Made by a program: the position numbers and the translations under genes
Notes under the pieces: generated by a model
Told to the model about the DNA's origin: nothing
What the model saw: the letters and a program-made list of their open reading frames with translations, nothing else
The model's database searches: none
Shown here: in pieces, positions 50,612 through 60,327 of the stretch
How positions within the stretch are numbered: the stretch's first letter is position 1
How the letters are laid out: each line of letters begins with the position of its first letter
Source: Nocardioides agariphilus
GTDB taxonomy: Bacteria; Actinomycetota; Actinomycetes; Propionibacteriales; Nocardioidaceae
Direction: 5' to 3'
Length of the DNA stretch: 64,000 bases
Assembly (NCBI RefSeq): GCF_015352445.1
Contig: NZ_JADKPO010000019.1
Span: 23,119 to 87,118 of the forward strand

Positions 50612-52221
50612 GGCTGCAGGACACGCCCCTGTTCGGTCCCTGCACCTATCGGGCTCGGTGCCGGCGGTCGGGTCCTGCCGGCGCCGTCGATGACGACCGA
50701 CAACACGGTCCCGTGCGGCTCTCGCCTGCGCACCGTGAAGTCGGCCTCCACGAGGCGAGCGCGCTCGGCCATGATCTCCAGGCCGTGTGAGTCCTCGCGC
50801 CGGCCCATCATGCCCCGACCGTCGTCGGAGACGACGATCTCGACGTGTGGGGGAGCCACGGTGCACTGCACCTCGATCGTGGTGGCCTCGGCGTGCCTGA
50901 CGGCGTTGTTCATCGCCTCCTGGGCGATGCGCAGCAGCTCGGCCTCGACCTCGGGCCGCAGGCGCTGCGTGCTCTCGTCGAGGGTGACCTGGATGGGTAC
51001 GCCGGAGGTGCCGGTCAGGTGGCGGGCCACGGAGCCGATGGCGGTGCCCAGGCTCTCGTTCTCGCCGACGCTCGTGCGTAGCGTCCGGACCGAACGTCGC
51101 ACTTCGCCGACGACGGCGCTGAGGCGCTCGCGCAGCACCTGAAGCCGCAGCTCGATTCCAGGTGAGTCACAGTCGTGCATGATCTCGTCGACCAGGTAGC
51201 CCAGTGAGGCCATCTCCTGGGCCACACCGTCGTGCATCTCGCGGGCCAGTCGGCGGCGCTCCTCGACCGTGGCTGCGTCCCTGAACGCTGCGAACAGCAA
51301 GGCGGTGTCGAGGTGCACGATGTCGGGCTCGAGGTTCACCGCCAACGTGGACAAGGTGTACTGCAGTCCCAAGGTCTGCGGGTCGAGACCGGGGGACAGG
51401 AAGCCGGTGACGATGGCGACGGTGCCCGCACCACTGCTCAACGGAAGCGCGAAGGCACGATCGTCGACCACGATGCTGCGCAGCCGCATCGCCTGAGCCG
51501 CGAGCTCTTCGGCGTGGCGGGCTTCCTGCTCGGTGCCGCGGTGGTCGTCGATGATGGGCGTGAGCTGCTCGCCGCGTGGCACGTGCACGATCAGCCCGCG
51601 GACGGGCAGCTCGTCGTGGACGGCGCTGGCGATGGTGGCCGCCAGGGTGACGGGCTCGAGGCCGCGGTAGAGGTTGTCGGAGAGGCCGATCAGCTCGCGG
51701 ATCAGCGCCTGGGCGTTGCGGTAGGAGTCGAGCGGGTCGACGGGCTCGCGGTAGGTCGCGTAGATGAACGAGCCGATCAGGGCCAGGCCCAGGCTGAAGA
51801 TCGTCCACGTCACCAGGCTGGTGGTCTCGGGCATGGTCAGCCCGCCGGTCACCAGGACCACGACCGCGCTGAACCCGAGCAGCTCGGTCACCAGCGAGAG
51901 GAGGGCTCCCCACGCGCCGCGCCGCAATGCGGCGGTGAAGGGCGGGAACGCCAGGACAGTGAGCAGCTGGAAGGTCTCGGCCAGCGACAGTGCGCCGGCC
52001 ACACCGACGAGCGCAGCCTCACCGAGGATGGTCACCAGCACAGGTACGGCGGTGCGCTCGGCGGTCGTCGCGGCCAGCCAGATGCACCCGATGCTGAGCA
52101 CCGCCAGGACTCCGGTGGAGTCGCCCGCCAGGACGCTTGCCAGCACCAGCGCGACGATGGCGAAGCCACGCGTCGCGCCGGCCAGCAGGGCGTACTGCCG
52201 CAGCGGGCCTTCCTGGCTCAT
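50608..52221 (-). CDS. Membrane sensor histidine kinase (HisKA_3 type)
   Basis: A 537-residue NarX/LiaS-like kinase. Five or six N-terminal membrane helices (about 12-155), a GAF-like region (about 180-310), the phospho-acceptor H330 in RRRLAREMHDGVAQEMASL, and an ATPase domain (ELLRIAQEAMNNAVRHAEAT; VVSDDGRGMMGR). It is paired with the downstream regulator and overlaps tadC by four bases, tying it to the pilus operon. Confidence 0.9.
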   Translation of the reverse strand: MSQEGPLRQYALLAGATRGFAIVALVLASVLAGDSTGVLAVLSIGCIWLAATTAERTAVPVLVTILGEAALVGVAGALSLAETFQLLTVLAFPPFTAALRRGAWGALLSLVTELLGFSAVVVLVTGGLTMPETTSLVTWTIFSLGLALIGSFIYATYREPVDPLDSYRNAQALIRELIGLSDNLYRGLEPVTLAATIASAVHDELPVRGLIVHVPRGEQLTPIIDDHRGTEQEARHAEELAAQAMRLRSIVVDDRAFALPLSSGAGTVAIVTGFLSPGLDPQTLGLQYTLSTLAVNLEPDIVHLDTALLFAAFRDAATVEERRRLAREMHDGVAQEMASLGYLVDEIMHDCDSPGIELRLQVLRERLSAVVGEVRRSVRTLRTSVGENESLGTAIGSVARHLTGTSGVPIQVTLDESTQRLRPEVEAELLRIAQEAMNNAVRHAEATTIEVQCTVAPPHVEIVVSDDGRGMMGRREDSHGLEIMAERARLVEADFTVRRREPHGTVLSVVIDGAGRTRPPAPSPIGAGTEQGRVLQP

Positions 52222-53144
52222 AGCCCGCTGAAGCTGTCCATCACCTGGAGCACGGCCGGGCCCATGATCACGATGAAGAGCGAGGGCAGGATGCAGAAGA
52301 TGAGCGGGATCGTCATCTTCACCGGCACCTGCTGCGCCTTCTCCTCCGCACGCTGACGGCGCTTGACGCGCATCTCGGAGGATTGGACGCGCAGCACGTT
52401 GGCGATCGGGATACCGAACGCATCGGCCTGCACCATCGAGCCGACGAAGGAGCGCAGCTCACCGACGTTCGTGCGGTCGGCCAGTGCCCGCAGCGACTCG
52501 CTGCGGGAGGAGCCGATCTGCATCTCGCGCAGGACTCGGGAGAACTCGTCGGCGAGCGGGCCCTCGGTGTTGTGGGCCACCTGCTGCAACGCGGCGTCGA
52601 AGCCCAGACCCGACTCGACCGAGATGGTCAGCAGGTCGATGGCGTCGGGCAGCTCACGCAGCAACCGGGCCGAGCGGTCGTAGGCACGCTGGTAGAGGTA
52701 GAAGGTGGGCGAGAAGAACCCGGCCAGGGTGACCCCGGCCACCACGATCACCTTGGTGAGGGGGCCGCCGAGCATGAACGAGAAGAGCACACCGCCGACC
52801 AGCCCGGCCATGGCGCCCACGACCTTGCCGCTCATCACGCGGTCGACGGTCCATCCGGGCGGGTTGCCGGCGAGGTCCAGCTTGTGGCGGATCCGCTCGG
52901 CACTGTCGGCACCGGACAGCCTGCGACCCAGGCCGGTGAACCGGTTCTGCAGCGGCAGCAGCACGCGCTCGCCGAAGGACTTGTCGAGGTCCTGGGTCAG
53001 CTCGGAGGGTGCGCTCGTCATGGCCTCGATCAGCTCGATCGAGCGGGCGACGCCGGTGCTCGGCGCGGCGTTGCGGATCGCCGAGCTGACGAGGACGAGG
53101 GCAGTGAAGACGAGCAGCACGCCCATGATGAAGAGCATGGTCAT
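52218..53144 (-). CDS. tadC: Tad pilus inner-membrane platform protein TadC
   Basis: A 308-residue type II secretion F-domain protein. One N-terminal helix, then membrane segments near 108-150 and a C-terminal one (about 280-300). The conserved cytoplasmic block is ELPDAIDLLTISVESGLGFDAALQQVAHNTEGPLADEF. GGAGG site 8 nt before the ATG. Works with TadB as the assembly platform. Confidence 0.9.
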   Translation of the reverse strand: MTMLFIMGVLLVFTALVLVSSAIRNAAPSTGVARSIELIEAMTSAPSELTQDLDKSFGERVLLPLQNRFTGLGRRLSGADSAERIRHKLDLAGNPPGWTVDRVMSGKVVGAMAGLVGGVLFSFMLGGPLTKVIVVAGVTLAGFFSPTFYLYQRAYDRSARLLRELPDAIDLLTISVESGLGFDAALQQVAHNTEGPLADEFSRVLREMQIGSSRSESLRALADRTNVGELRSFVGSMVQADAFGIPIANVLRVQSSEMRVKRRQRAEEKAQQVPVKMTIPLIFCILPSLFIVIMGPAVLQVMDSFSGL

Positions 53145-53148
53145 CGGA

Positions 53149-54180
53149 TCAGACCTCCACCTTGATGACCCGCGACATCCAGAAGGCGCCGATGCCCAGG
53201 ATGCACACCGAGCCGACCAGCATCAGGTAGCCCAACGGTCGGCTCCAGAGCTCGGACACGTAGTCGTAGCGCGTGAACAGCAGGTAGATGAAGAACAGGG
53301 GCGGCAGTCCGCCGAGCACGTAGGCGGACAGCTTGCCCTCAGCTGCGAGCGCGGCGACCTGGCGACGCATGTACTCGCGCTCGCGAATCGTCTTGGCCAC
53401 GGTGTCGAGCAGCTCGGCGAGGTTGCCACCGACCTTGCGCTGGATGTTGATCGCCATCACGACCCACGCGAAGTCCTTGCTCTCGAAGCGCTCGCCGACG
53501 CCTTCGAGCGCGGTCTCGAGGCTCACGCCCAGTCGTGTCTCCACCAGTACCCGGCGGAACTCCGAGGCGATCGGCTCGGTGCCCTCGTTGACGATCGTGT
53601 CGATCGACTGGGCCAAGGAGAGGCCGGCCGTCAGCGAACCGGACATCAACGTCAGGGTGTCGGGAAGGCTGCGACCGAAGGCCTTGCGCCGCCGACTGCG
53701 CCGGAAGCCGAGGTAGACCCACGGCACCACCGCGCCGACGGCGAGGAAGATCACGCCGATCAAGACCTTGCCGCCACCGAGCACGGTGCCGACGAAGCCG
53801 GCCACCAACACGATGGCCACGTGCATCAGCAGCCACTCCGAGGCGTTGAGCTGGCTGCCGGCGCCCTCGAGCCGCGCGTTGATGCGCATCTCCAGGCTGC
53901 GGTTGCGCTTGAGCAGTCCCGCCGCGGCGGACTTCGCCGCAGCGAGCTGGTCGGTCTGCGGCATCGACATCGCGTGACCGGTGCCCGTGCGGCCGGAGGC
54001 GTAGAGCTGGACGGCTTCCTCGGCACTCATCTCGCGCGGACGCGGGATGGCCATCGTCAGCACGCCGAGGAGGCCGATGCCGAGTGCCCCGAGCCCGGCC
54101 CACAGGGTCCAGCCCGGCAGGTCGGCCAGCGCAACCATGGGGGCAACCATGGGGGTCACCATCGCGACCGAAGCGCTCAT
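53149..54180 (-). CDS. tadB: Tad pilus inner-membrane platform protein TadB
   Basis: A 343-residue F-domain protein with membrane helices near 22-45, 115-155 and 285-340. Core block: SLPDTLTLMSGSLTAGLSLAQSIDTIVNEGTEPIASEFRRV. It overlaps cpaF by four bases and is 4 nt from tadC. In Flp systems the two F-domain subunits sit at the base of the pilus next to the ATPase. Confidence 0.9.
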   Translation of the reverse strand: MSASVAMVTPMVAPMVALADLPGWTLWAGLGALGIGLLGVLTMAIPRPREMSAEEAVQLYASGRTGTGHAMSMPQTDQLAAAKSAAAGLLKRNRSLEMRINARLEGAGSQLNASEWLLMHVAIVLVAGFVGTVLGGGKVLIGVIFLAVGAVVPWVYLGFRRSRRRKAFGRSLPDTLTLMSGSLTAGLSLAQSIDTIVNEGTEPIASEFRRVLVETRLGVSLETALEGVGERFESKDFAWVVMAINIQRKVGGNLAELLDTVAKTIREREYMRRQVAALAAEGKLSAYVLGGLPPLFFIYLLFTRYDYVSELWSRPLGYLMLVGSVCILGIGAFWMSRVIKVEV

Positions 54181-55733
54181 CGCACGCCACCTCGGGAGAA
54201 GATCAGCGGGTCGACCGTGACGTTGGAGTGAGTCATCTTCTCCAGGAACTTCGGCCGCAGTCCGGTCGGGATCAGGCCACCGAGGGCCTTGCCCTGGTGG
54301 TCGAAGCCGGCGGAGTGGTCGTAGACGAAGATGTCCTGCAGGGTGATCACGTCGCCCTCCATCGACTCCACCTCGGTGACGTGGGTGATGCGGCGCGAAC
54401 CGTCCTTGAAGCGGGCCTGGTGGACGATCAGGTCGACCGCGGAGGCGACCTGCTCGCGGATGGCTCGCACGGGCAGCTCCATGCCGGCCATCAGCACCAT
54501 GGTCTCCATGCGGGCCAGGGTGTCGCGGGGACCGTTGGAGTGAAGGGTACAGATCGAGCCGTCGTGACCGGTGTTCATGGCCTGGAGCATGTCGAGCGCG
54601 GAGGCGTCGCGGACCTCACCGACGACAACGCGGTCAGGGCGCATACGCAGCGAGTTCCTCACCAGGTCGCGGATGGTGACCGCGCCCTTGCCCTCGATGT
54701 TGTTGGGGCGGGACTCCAGCCGCACCACGTGGTCCTGCTTGAGCTGGAGCTCGGCGGCGTCCTCGATGGTGACGATGCGCTCGTCGTTGGGGATGAAGGA
54801 CGACAAGACGTTGAGCGTCGTGGTCTTCCCGGCGCCCGTACCGCCCGAGACGATGATGTTGAGGCGGCCACGGACGCACGCGTCCAGGAAGTCGGCAGTC
54901 TTGTCCGACAGCGACCCGAAGTCGATCAGGTTGTGCACCGTCAGCGGGTCGGTCGCGAACTTTCGGATGGTCAGGCAGGAGCCGTCGATAGCCAGCGGCG
55001 GGATGACCGCGTTGACACGCGAGCCATCGGGAAGGCGGGCGTCGACCATGGGGCTGGACTCGTCGACGCGGCGGCCGATGCGGGACACGATCTTGTCGAT
55101 CGTGCGGCGCAGGTGGGCCTCGTCGCTGAACTGCGCCTTGACCGGCTGGAGGCGGCCTTCCTTCTCCAGGTAGATCTGGTCGAAGCCGTTGACCATGACC
55201 TCGGTGACGTCGGCGTCGCGCAAGAAGGGCTCGATCGGGCCGTAGCCGAGGATGTCGTCGCTGATCTCCTGGGTGATCCGGGTCCGGTCGGCGTTGCTGA
55301 TCGGCCGCTCTTGCCGCGACAGCACGTCGGCCAGCACCTGGCGGACCCGGCTCTCCAGGTCGGCCTGGTCGACGTCCGCGGCGTAGAGGTGGGGGCCGAG
55401 CTGCTTGACCAGCTCGGCGTGCACGTAGCCCTTGAGCTCGTCGAGGCGCTCCTGCTCTGAGGCGCCTCCTCGTCGACGGCTGACCACCGTCTCGGGCGTC
55501 TTCGGGGCCTGACGGCGCCGCGCGTCGGACTCGCCGCTGTTGGCCTGGGCCGACGCGGCGTACCCGGTCTGGGCGCCACCTCCGGGAGGCGTCGCGTCCG
55601 GGCCGGGAGTGCCACCGTCAGCGGGGCCACCGGCCCCTGGGGCTGCTTGATCCGGCGCGGCGGGGTTGTCGCCCTGTGCTGCCTGCTCCGCCTGACGGCG
55701 GGCGGCGGCGAGGCGCTCGGCGAGGCTGCTCAT
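54177..55733 (-). CDS. cpaF: Tad/Flp pilus assembly ATPase (CpaF/TadA)
   Basis: A 518-residue secretion ATPase. The first 90 residues are a low-complexity Pro/Gly/Ala linker. The N-terminal domain covers about 95-260. Walker A GGTGAGKT is at 297-304, the Asp box is IVTIEDAAELQ, and a Walker B-like VVVGEVRDASALDML follows, then a His box (ICTLHSNGPRD). AGGAG site upstream of the ATG. It powers pilin assembly. Confidence 0.95.
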   Translation of the reverse strand: MSSLAERLAAARRQAEQAAQGDNPAAPDQAAPGAGGPADGGTPGPDATPPGGGAQTGYAASAQANSGESDARRRQAPKTPETVVSRRRGGASEQERLDELKGYVHAELVKQLGPHLYAADVDQADLESRVRQVLADVLSRQERPISNADRTRITQEISDDILGYGPIEPFLRDADVTEVMVNGFDQIYLEKEGRLQPVKAQFSDEAHLRRTIDKIVSRIGRRVDESSPMVDARLPDGSRVNAVIPPLAIDGSCLTIRKFATDPLTVHNLIDFGSLSDKTADFLDACVRGRLNIIVSGGTGAGKTTTLNVLSSFIPNDERIVTIEDAAELQLKQDHVVRLESRPNNIEGKGAVTIRDLVRNSLRMRPDRVVVGEVRDASALDMLQAMNTGHDGSICTLHSNGPRDTLARMETMVLMAGMELPVRAIREQVASAVDLIVHQARFKDGSRRITHVTEVESMEGDVITLQDIFVYDHSAGFDHQGKALGGLIPTGLRPKFLEKMTHSNVTVDPLIFSRGGVR

Positions 55734-55736
55734 GGT

Positions 55737-56921
55737 CTATCTCCTGATCCTGAACCGCGAGCGACGCTCGCCGTCGACATCGGCGTGGCGACCCGGTTCG
55801 GCGCCGCTGGGGGAGACCGGGTCTCCGGTGAACATGGCCGCCAGGTTGCGGATGGCGGCGCTGGAGGGGTGGTGAGGCGTGGAGGTGAGGATCGGCACCC
55901 CGGAGTTGGTGGACGCCGCGATGTCGATCGACGTGGTGATCTGGGTCGAGATGTCCATGCCCAGGATCGACTCGACCTTCTGCGCGTCGATGCCCACGGC
56001 GTCGTCGGCCCGGTTGAGCAGGAGGTGCCGGTGGCCGCGCCCGATGGCCAGCATCTCGAGGGTGTCGAGCGCGACCTTGACGTTCTTGAGCGTGGGCACG
56101 TCGAGGGTCGCGATGATCACGGTCTCGTCCGCGTCCTCCAGCACCGTCAGCGTCTGCTCGTCGAACGCCGGCGCGGAGTCGACCACGATGTAGTCGAACA
56201 TCGAGCGCAGCGTGTTGAGCGTCTGGCTGATCAGCGTCGGGGTGATCCGCTCGCGTACGTCGGGGTGGCTCGGGGCCGGAAGCACCTTGAGGGAGTCCTG
56301 GTAGCGAGCCAGCAGCGAGTCGAGCAGGGCCGCGTCGACGTTGTTCTCGGAGCCGATGGCGTGCTCGATGGTGTGGGTGGGGAAGAGCTGGAGCGTGATC
56401 GCGACGTCACCGAAGGCCAGGTCGAAGTCGACCAGGCAGACCTGCCGGTTGCCCTTGTCGGTGAGCGCCAGCGCCAGGTTGACCGCGATGGTGGTCTTGC
56501 CGACCCCGCCCTTGGGCGAGAACACCGCGATGACCTGGCCGTGGTGCTCAGCCGCAGCAGGACCTCGCAGCGCCACCGAGAACTGGTGAGCCCTGGTGAC
56601 GGCGCCCGCAATGCTGTCGAGGTCGTTGAGGGCCACGACCTCCCGGGCGCCGGCCTGCATCGCGCGGGCCAGCGTCTGGGTGTCGAAGCTCTCGCGGACC
56701 AAGATGACGCCGGTCATCGGCCGGCTGACGCGCAAGCCCTCGCAGACCGTCACGGCATCGTCGAACCGCACGTTCGGCCCCAGCACGACGACGTACTCGT
56801 CGCTGTGCTGGGCCAGCCAGGGGAGCAGCCTGTCGGGAGAGTCGACTGACTGGCATCCGGGCGGCAGTGCCCCGAGCAGCCTGCGGACACTGCCGCTGTC
56901 GGGATCGACGATGACGGGCAT
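55737..56921 (-). CDS. cpaE: CpaE/TadZ-like ParA-family ATPase
   Basis: A 394-residue protein with a receiver-like N-terminal region (about 1-125) and a MinD/ParA-type ATPase domain. The deviant Walker A is FSPKGGVGKTT at about 153-163, followed by LVDFDLAFGDVAITL and DYIVVDSAPAF. TadZ proteins place the pilus at the cell pole. A GGAAGG site precedes the ATG. The basic tail ERRSRFRIRR may touch membrane or DNA. Confidence 0.9.
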   Translation of the reverse strand: MPVIVDPDSGSVRRLLGALPPGCQSVDSPDRLLPWLAQHSDEYVVVLGPNVRFDDAVTVCEGLRVSRPMTGVILVRESFDTQTLARAMQAGAREVVALNDLDSIAGAVTRAHQFSVALRGPAAAEHHGQVIAVFSPKGGVGKTTIAVNLALALTDKGNRQVCLVDFDLAFGDVAITLQLFPTHTIEHAIGSENNVDAALLDSLLARYQDSLKVLPAPSHPDVRERITPTLISQTLNTLRSMFDYIVVDSAPAFDEQTLTVLEDADETVIIATLDVPTLKNVKVALDTLEMLAIGRGHRHLLLNRADDAVGIDAQKVESILGMDISTQITTSIDIAASTNSGVPILTSTPHHPSSAAIRNLAAMFTGDPVSPSGAEPGRHADVDGERRSRFRIRR

Positions 56922-56947
56922 GGCCTACCTTCCGGTCACGTGGTGGT

Positions 56948-57715
56948 TCAGGGGACCAGGATGTCGCTGGACTTGGTGGCCGGACCTTGGGCGACCTGGC
57001 TGTCCTTGGTGAGGAGCGCGAAGGTCACGTCGTAGTTCTTCGACGCGAGGATCACCTTCTGCGCCTCGTCCTGGCTGAGCGCGAGCGTCAGCAGCGTACG
57101 GGGCAGTTGCTCGGTCTGCTGCGTGCCGTCCTCGGCCGTGGTCGTCGTGGTCACCGGGGTCGTGCTGCCGACGCCCAGGACGGTGACGCGAGCCAGCAGC
57201 AAGGAGGTACGCGGCTGCTGGTCGGCCGCGGCCGCCTCTGCGGTGTTGCCGGTCCCGGAGTCGGCCGAGACGAAGATCGCGACCTCGGAGCCCGGGTTGA
57301 CGAAGCCGGCCACGCGGTCGGGGTCGGTCAGGTTGATCGAGATCGCCATCTTGTTGGCGGGGATGCCCAGCGGGGAGGCGACCTCGGCGGCGTTGGCGCC
57401 GAACTTGTCGGCGACGATCTGCTCACCAGGAAGGAGGTTCTGGAGGGCAACCGTGCCCTTGAGCGCGTCGGGGCTGGTCTGCACGCCCTGGAGCAGCTGG
57501 CTGCGAGCCACGCCCTTGGACGCGATCTTGCCGGCGGCCAGCGCGTCGTCGTAGCTCTCGCCGGCGACGATGGGCTGGGTGGCGGTGAGCACCTCGACGG
57601 CGTCGATCTTGTCCTCGGCGCGAGCGTCTGCGCTGCGTACGTAGAGGAAGACGAGCAGAGTGCCGAGTGCGGCAATGACGGCTGCGATGATGAGGAGGAT
57701 CCTGCGGCGATCCAT
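56948..57715 (-). CDS. cpaB: CpaB/RcpC-like pilus assembly protein
   Basis: A 255-residue protein with an N-terminal membrane anchor (about 6-26) and a SAF/AFP-like domain (VLTATQPIVAGESYDDALAAGKI). A long loop rich in Thr and Ala follows, then TLLTLALSQDEAQKVILASKNYDVTFAL. The ATG at 57715 has an AAAGGG site. First gene of the Tad machinery operon. Confidence 0.87.
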   Translation of the reverse strand: MDRRRILLIIAAVIAALGTLLVFLYVRSADARAEDKIDAVEVLTATQPIVAGESYDDALAAGKIASKGVARSQLLQGVQTSPDALKGTVALQNLLPGEQIVADKFGANAAEVASPLGIPANKMAISINLTDPDRVAGFVNPGSEVAIFVSADSGTGNTAEAAAADQQPRTSLLLARVTVLGVGSTTPVTTTTTAEDGTQQTEQLPRTLLTLALSQDEAQKVILASKNYDVTFALLTKDSQVAQGPATKSSDILVP

Positions 57716-57845
57716 CGGGTGACCCTTTCGGTGCCTGGTGTCTACCCAGCACCCCCCGCGCTGAGCTTGAACTGCCAGCAAGCCGTCGGTGGCTCGCCTC
57801 AGGAATCGTAAAGGCGGGTCTGGGGGTGCGGGGGCTTTTCGTAAA

Positions 57846-57890
57846 GAAATGAACGCCGACGCGTCGCGGCTCTCAAGAGAGCGGCGGGCG
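57846..57890 (-). terminator. Terminator after fadD15
   Basis: On the minus strand an imperfect hairpin, centred on the perfect palindrome GCTCTCTTGAGAGC (57869-57882), is followed by a T-rich stretch TTCATTTCTTTAC. It starts directly after the stop codon at 57891. Confidence 0.6.
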
Positions 57891-59720
57891 TCACGTCCCG
57901 TAGAGCTCCGCCACGTCGTCTCGGTGCTCGCGCATCACCACGTCCCGCTTGAGCTTGAGGCTGGGGGTCAGCTGCCCGCCCTCCTCGCTCCACTGGACGG
58001 GCAACACGGCGTACTTGCGGATCGACTCCGCCTTCGAGACGGCCCGGTTGGCCTCCTCGACGGCGGAGTCGAGGGCCGCCCGCAGGTCGGGATCGTCGAC
58101 CACGCCGGCCAGGCCGTCGCGGCGTTCGGAGGGGACGGGCTTGTCGTGGTGCCTGGCCCACGAGTCGACCACCTCATGGTCGAGGGTGACCAGGGCCGCG
58201 ATGAAGGGACGGCCGTCGCCGACCACCATGCACTGGTCGACAAGCGGGTGGGCGCGCAGCCGGTCCTCCAAGACGGCGGGGGCGACGTTCTTGCCGCCGG
58301 CCGTCACCAGGATCTCCTTCTTGCGGCCGGTGATCCGCACGAACCCCTCGTCGTCGATCTCACCCAGGTCGCCGGTGTGGAACCAGCCGTCCGGCTCGAG
58401 GACCTCGGTGGTCGCGTCGGGGTCGCCCCAGTAGCCATGGAAGACCTGACCCCCGGCGAACAGCAGCTCGCCGTCGTCGGCGACGCGCACCGACGTGCCG
58501 GGGAGCGGACGTCCGACGGTGCCGATCTTGACCGCGTCAGGGGTGTTGACGGTGAGGGCGGCCGTGGTCTCGGTGAGGCCGTAGCCCTCGAGCACGACCA
58601 GGCCGATCCCGCGGTAGAAGTGGCCGAGGCGCTCGCCGAGTGGTGCGCCGCCCGAGATCGCGTAGACGCAGCGACCGCCGAGCGCAGCCCGGATGCGGCC
58701 GTAGACCAGCCTGGTGAACACAGCATGCTGGGCCCGCACGGCGACCGACGGCTTGCCCCCTCCCGCCGGGTCGGAGCCACGGGACCAGGCGATCGCCACC
58801 TCGGCGGCCCGGTCGAAGATCCTGCCCCTGCCTTCAGCCGTCGCGTTCTGGGACGCGGTGTTGAAGATCTTCTCGAAGACCCGGGGTACGGCGAGCACGA
58901 ACGTCGGCCGGAACTGACCGAGGTCGCGCACCAAGGTGGTGACATCGGAGCTGTGACCAAGCCTCACGCGGGCCTTGACCGCACCGATCTGGATGACCCG
59001 CGCGAACACGTGAGCCAGAGGGAGGAAGAGGAGTGTCGAGGCGTCCTCGGTGAACAGCTCCTCGAGCTCGGGCACCGCCACGCCCAGCTCGGTCATGAAG
59101 TTGCCGTGGGTGAGCATGCAGCCCTTCGGGCGACCCGTGGTCCCCGACGTGTAGATGATGGTGGCCAGGTCACCGGGTCCGGCCGCCGTACGACGAGACT
59201 CGAGCTCGGCATCGTCGATGTCGGCGCCGAGCCGCGTGAGCACATCGACGGCGCTGTCCGCGATCGACCAGACGTGCCGCAGCTCCTCGAGGTCCGAACG
59301 CACCTCGGCGATCCGGCTCAGGTGCGTGGCGCTCTCGGCGACGACGGCGTGCGCGCCGCTGTCGTGCAGGATCCAGCCCAGCTGCTCGGCGGACGAGGTC
59401 TCGTAGACCGGCACGCCCACGCCGCCAGCGAACCAGATCGCGTAGTCGAACAGCGTCCACTCGTACCTCGTGCGCGAGATCAGTGCGACGCGGTCCCCGG
59501 CGCCGACGCCGGCCGCGATGAGACCCTTCGCGACACCGCGCACCTGGTCGAGGAACTCCGCCGCGGTGACGGCCAGCCACTCCTCGGAGTCGGGGGAGCG
59601 GCGCGCGAACACGCCGGCCTCAGGGGCCTCGGCGGCGTTGCGCACCACGTCGTCGGTGAGGTTGCCCGTCACCGGCGCCGACGCCAGCGGTCCGGACATG
59701 GGGGTGGAGAACTCGCGCAC
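57891..59720 (-). CDS. Long-chain fatty-acid-CoA ligase, FadD15-like
   Basis: A 609-residue AMP-forming acyl-CoA synthetase. The P-loop motif is IIYTSGTTGRPKGCMLTH (about 186-204), the adenylate-binding block VLEGYGLTETTAALTVNTP, and the C-terminal hinge GWFHTGDLGEIDDEGFVRITGRKKEILV. The C-terminal region LTPSLKLKRDVVMREH holds the catalytic-lysine area. GTG at 59720 has AAGGAG upstream; an ATG at 59699 is a weaker choice. It activates long-chain fatty acids for lipid metabolism. Confidence 0.92.
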   Translation of the reverse strand: MREFSTPMSGPLASAPVTGNLTDDVVRNAAEAPEAGVFARRSPDSEEWLAVTAAEFLDQVRGVAKGLIAAGVGAGDRVALISRTRYEWTLFDYAIWFAGGVGVPVYETSSAEQLGWILHDSGAHAVVAESATHLSRIAEVRSDLEELRHVWSIADSAVDVLTRLGADIDDAELESRRTAAGPGDLATIIYTSGTTGRPKGCMLTHGNFMTELGVAVPELEELFTEDASTLLFLPLAHVFARVIQIGAVKARVRLGHSSDVTTLVRDLGQFRPTFVLAVPRVFEKIFNTASQNATAEGRGRIFDRAAEVAIAWSRGSDPAGGGKPSVAVRAQHAVFTRLVYGRIRAALGGRCVYAISGGAPLGERLGHFYRGIGLVVLEGYGLTETTAALTVNTPDAVKIGTVGRPLPGTSVRVADDGELLFAGGQVFHGYWGDPDATTEVLEPDGWFHTGDLGEIDDEGFVRITGRKKEILVTAGGKNVAPAVLEDRLRAHPLVDQCMVVGDGRPFIAALVTLDHEVVDSWARHHDKPVPSERRDGLAGVVDDPDLRAALDSAVEEANRAVSKAESIRKYAVLPVQWSEEGGQLTPSLKLKRDVVMREHRDDVAELYGT

Positions 59721-59855
59721 GCCCTACTCCTTGTCGACCGGGTGTCCGTGGATCTCGGTTGCGAGGCTCGCTCCCAGACAAGCGACCTGGACTCGCACCT
59801 CAACCAGCGATCGTCGCGATGCGAGGCTACCGGCAGGGGGAGGCTCGCGGTCGGC

Positions 59856-59861
59856 TAGGCT
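59856..59861 (+). promoter_or_regulatory. -10 box for the SRPBCC/ArsA/ROK gene run
   Basis: TAGGCT ends 9 nt before the ATG at 59871, leaving at most a very short leader. Confidence 0.4.
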
Positions 59862-59870
59862 CCACGAGCC

Positions 59871-60314
59871 ATGGCCGAGCAGACCTCCTCCTCGATCGTC
59901 ATCGACGCGTCCCCCGCGGCGGTCATGGATGTCATCGCCGACTTCCCGGCTTACCCGGAGTGGGCCAAGGGCGTCAAGGAGGCCAGCGTGCGCGCCGAAG
60001 GTGCGCGCGGGCGGGCCAAGGAGGTCTTCTTCGCGCTGGACGTCGCGCCCATCAAGGACGAGTACACCCTGGCCTACACCTGGAACGGCGACCGCGACGT
60101 GTCCTGGACCCTGGCCGAGGGCAAGATGCTGCGGGCCCTCGACGGCGCCTACGTGCTGCGCGACCTCGGCAACGGGTCGACCGAGGTGACCTACCGTCTG
60201 GCGCTCGACGTCTCGATCCCGCTGATCGGGATGATCAAGCGCAAGGGCGAGAAGATCCTGATCGACACAGCGCTGAAGGGTCTCAAGCAGCGCGTCGAGT
60301 CCCTGGCCGGTTGA
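59871..60314 (+). CDS. SRPBCC (START/polyketide cyclase-like) protein
   Basis: A 147-residue protein of the Bet v1-like fold: SSSIVIDASPAAVMDVIADFPAYPEWAKGVKEA at the N-terminus and IPLIGMIKRKGEKILIDTALKGLKQRVE in the final helix. Such proteins bind hydrophobic ligands. Its neighbours, an acyl-CoA ligase and an ArsA-like ATPase, match the order of Rv2183c-Rv2187 in M. tuberculosis. Ligand unknown. Confidence 0.87.
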   Translation: MAEQTSSSIVIDASPAAVMDVIADFPAYPEWAKGVKEASVRAEGARGRAKEVFFALDVAPIKDEYTLAYTWNGDRDVSWTLAEGKMLRALDGAYVLRDLGNGSTEVTYRLALDVSIPLIGMIKRKGEKILIDTALKGLKQRVESLAG

Positions 60315-60327
60315 CGGGCATGACCCG

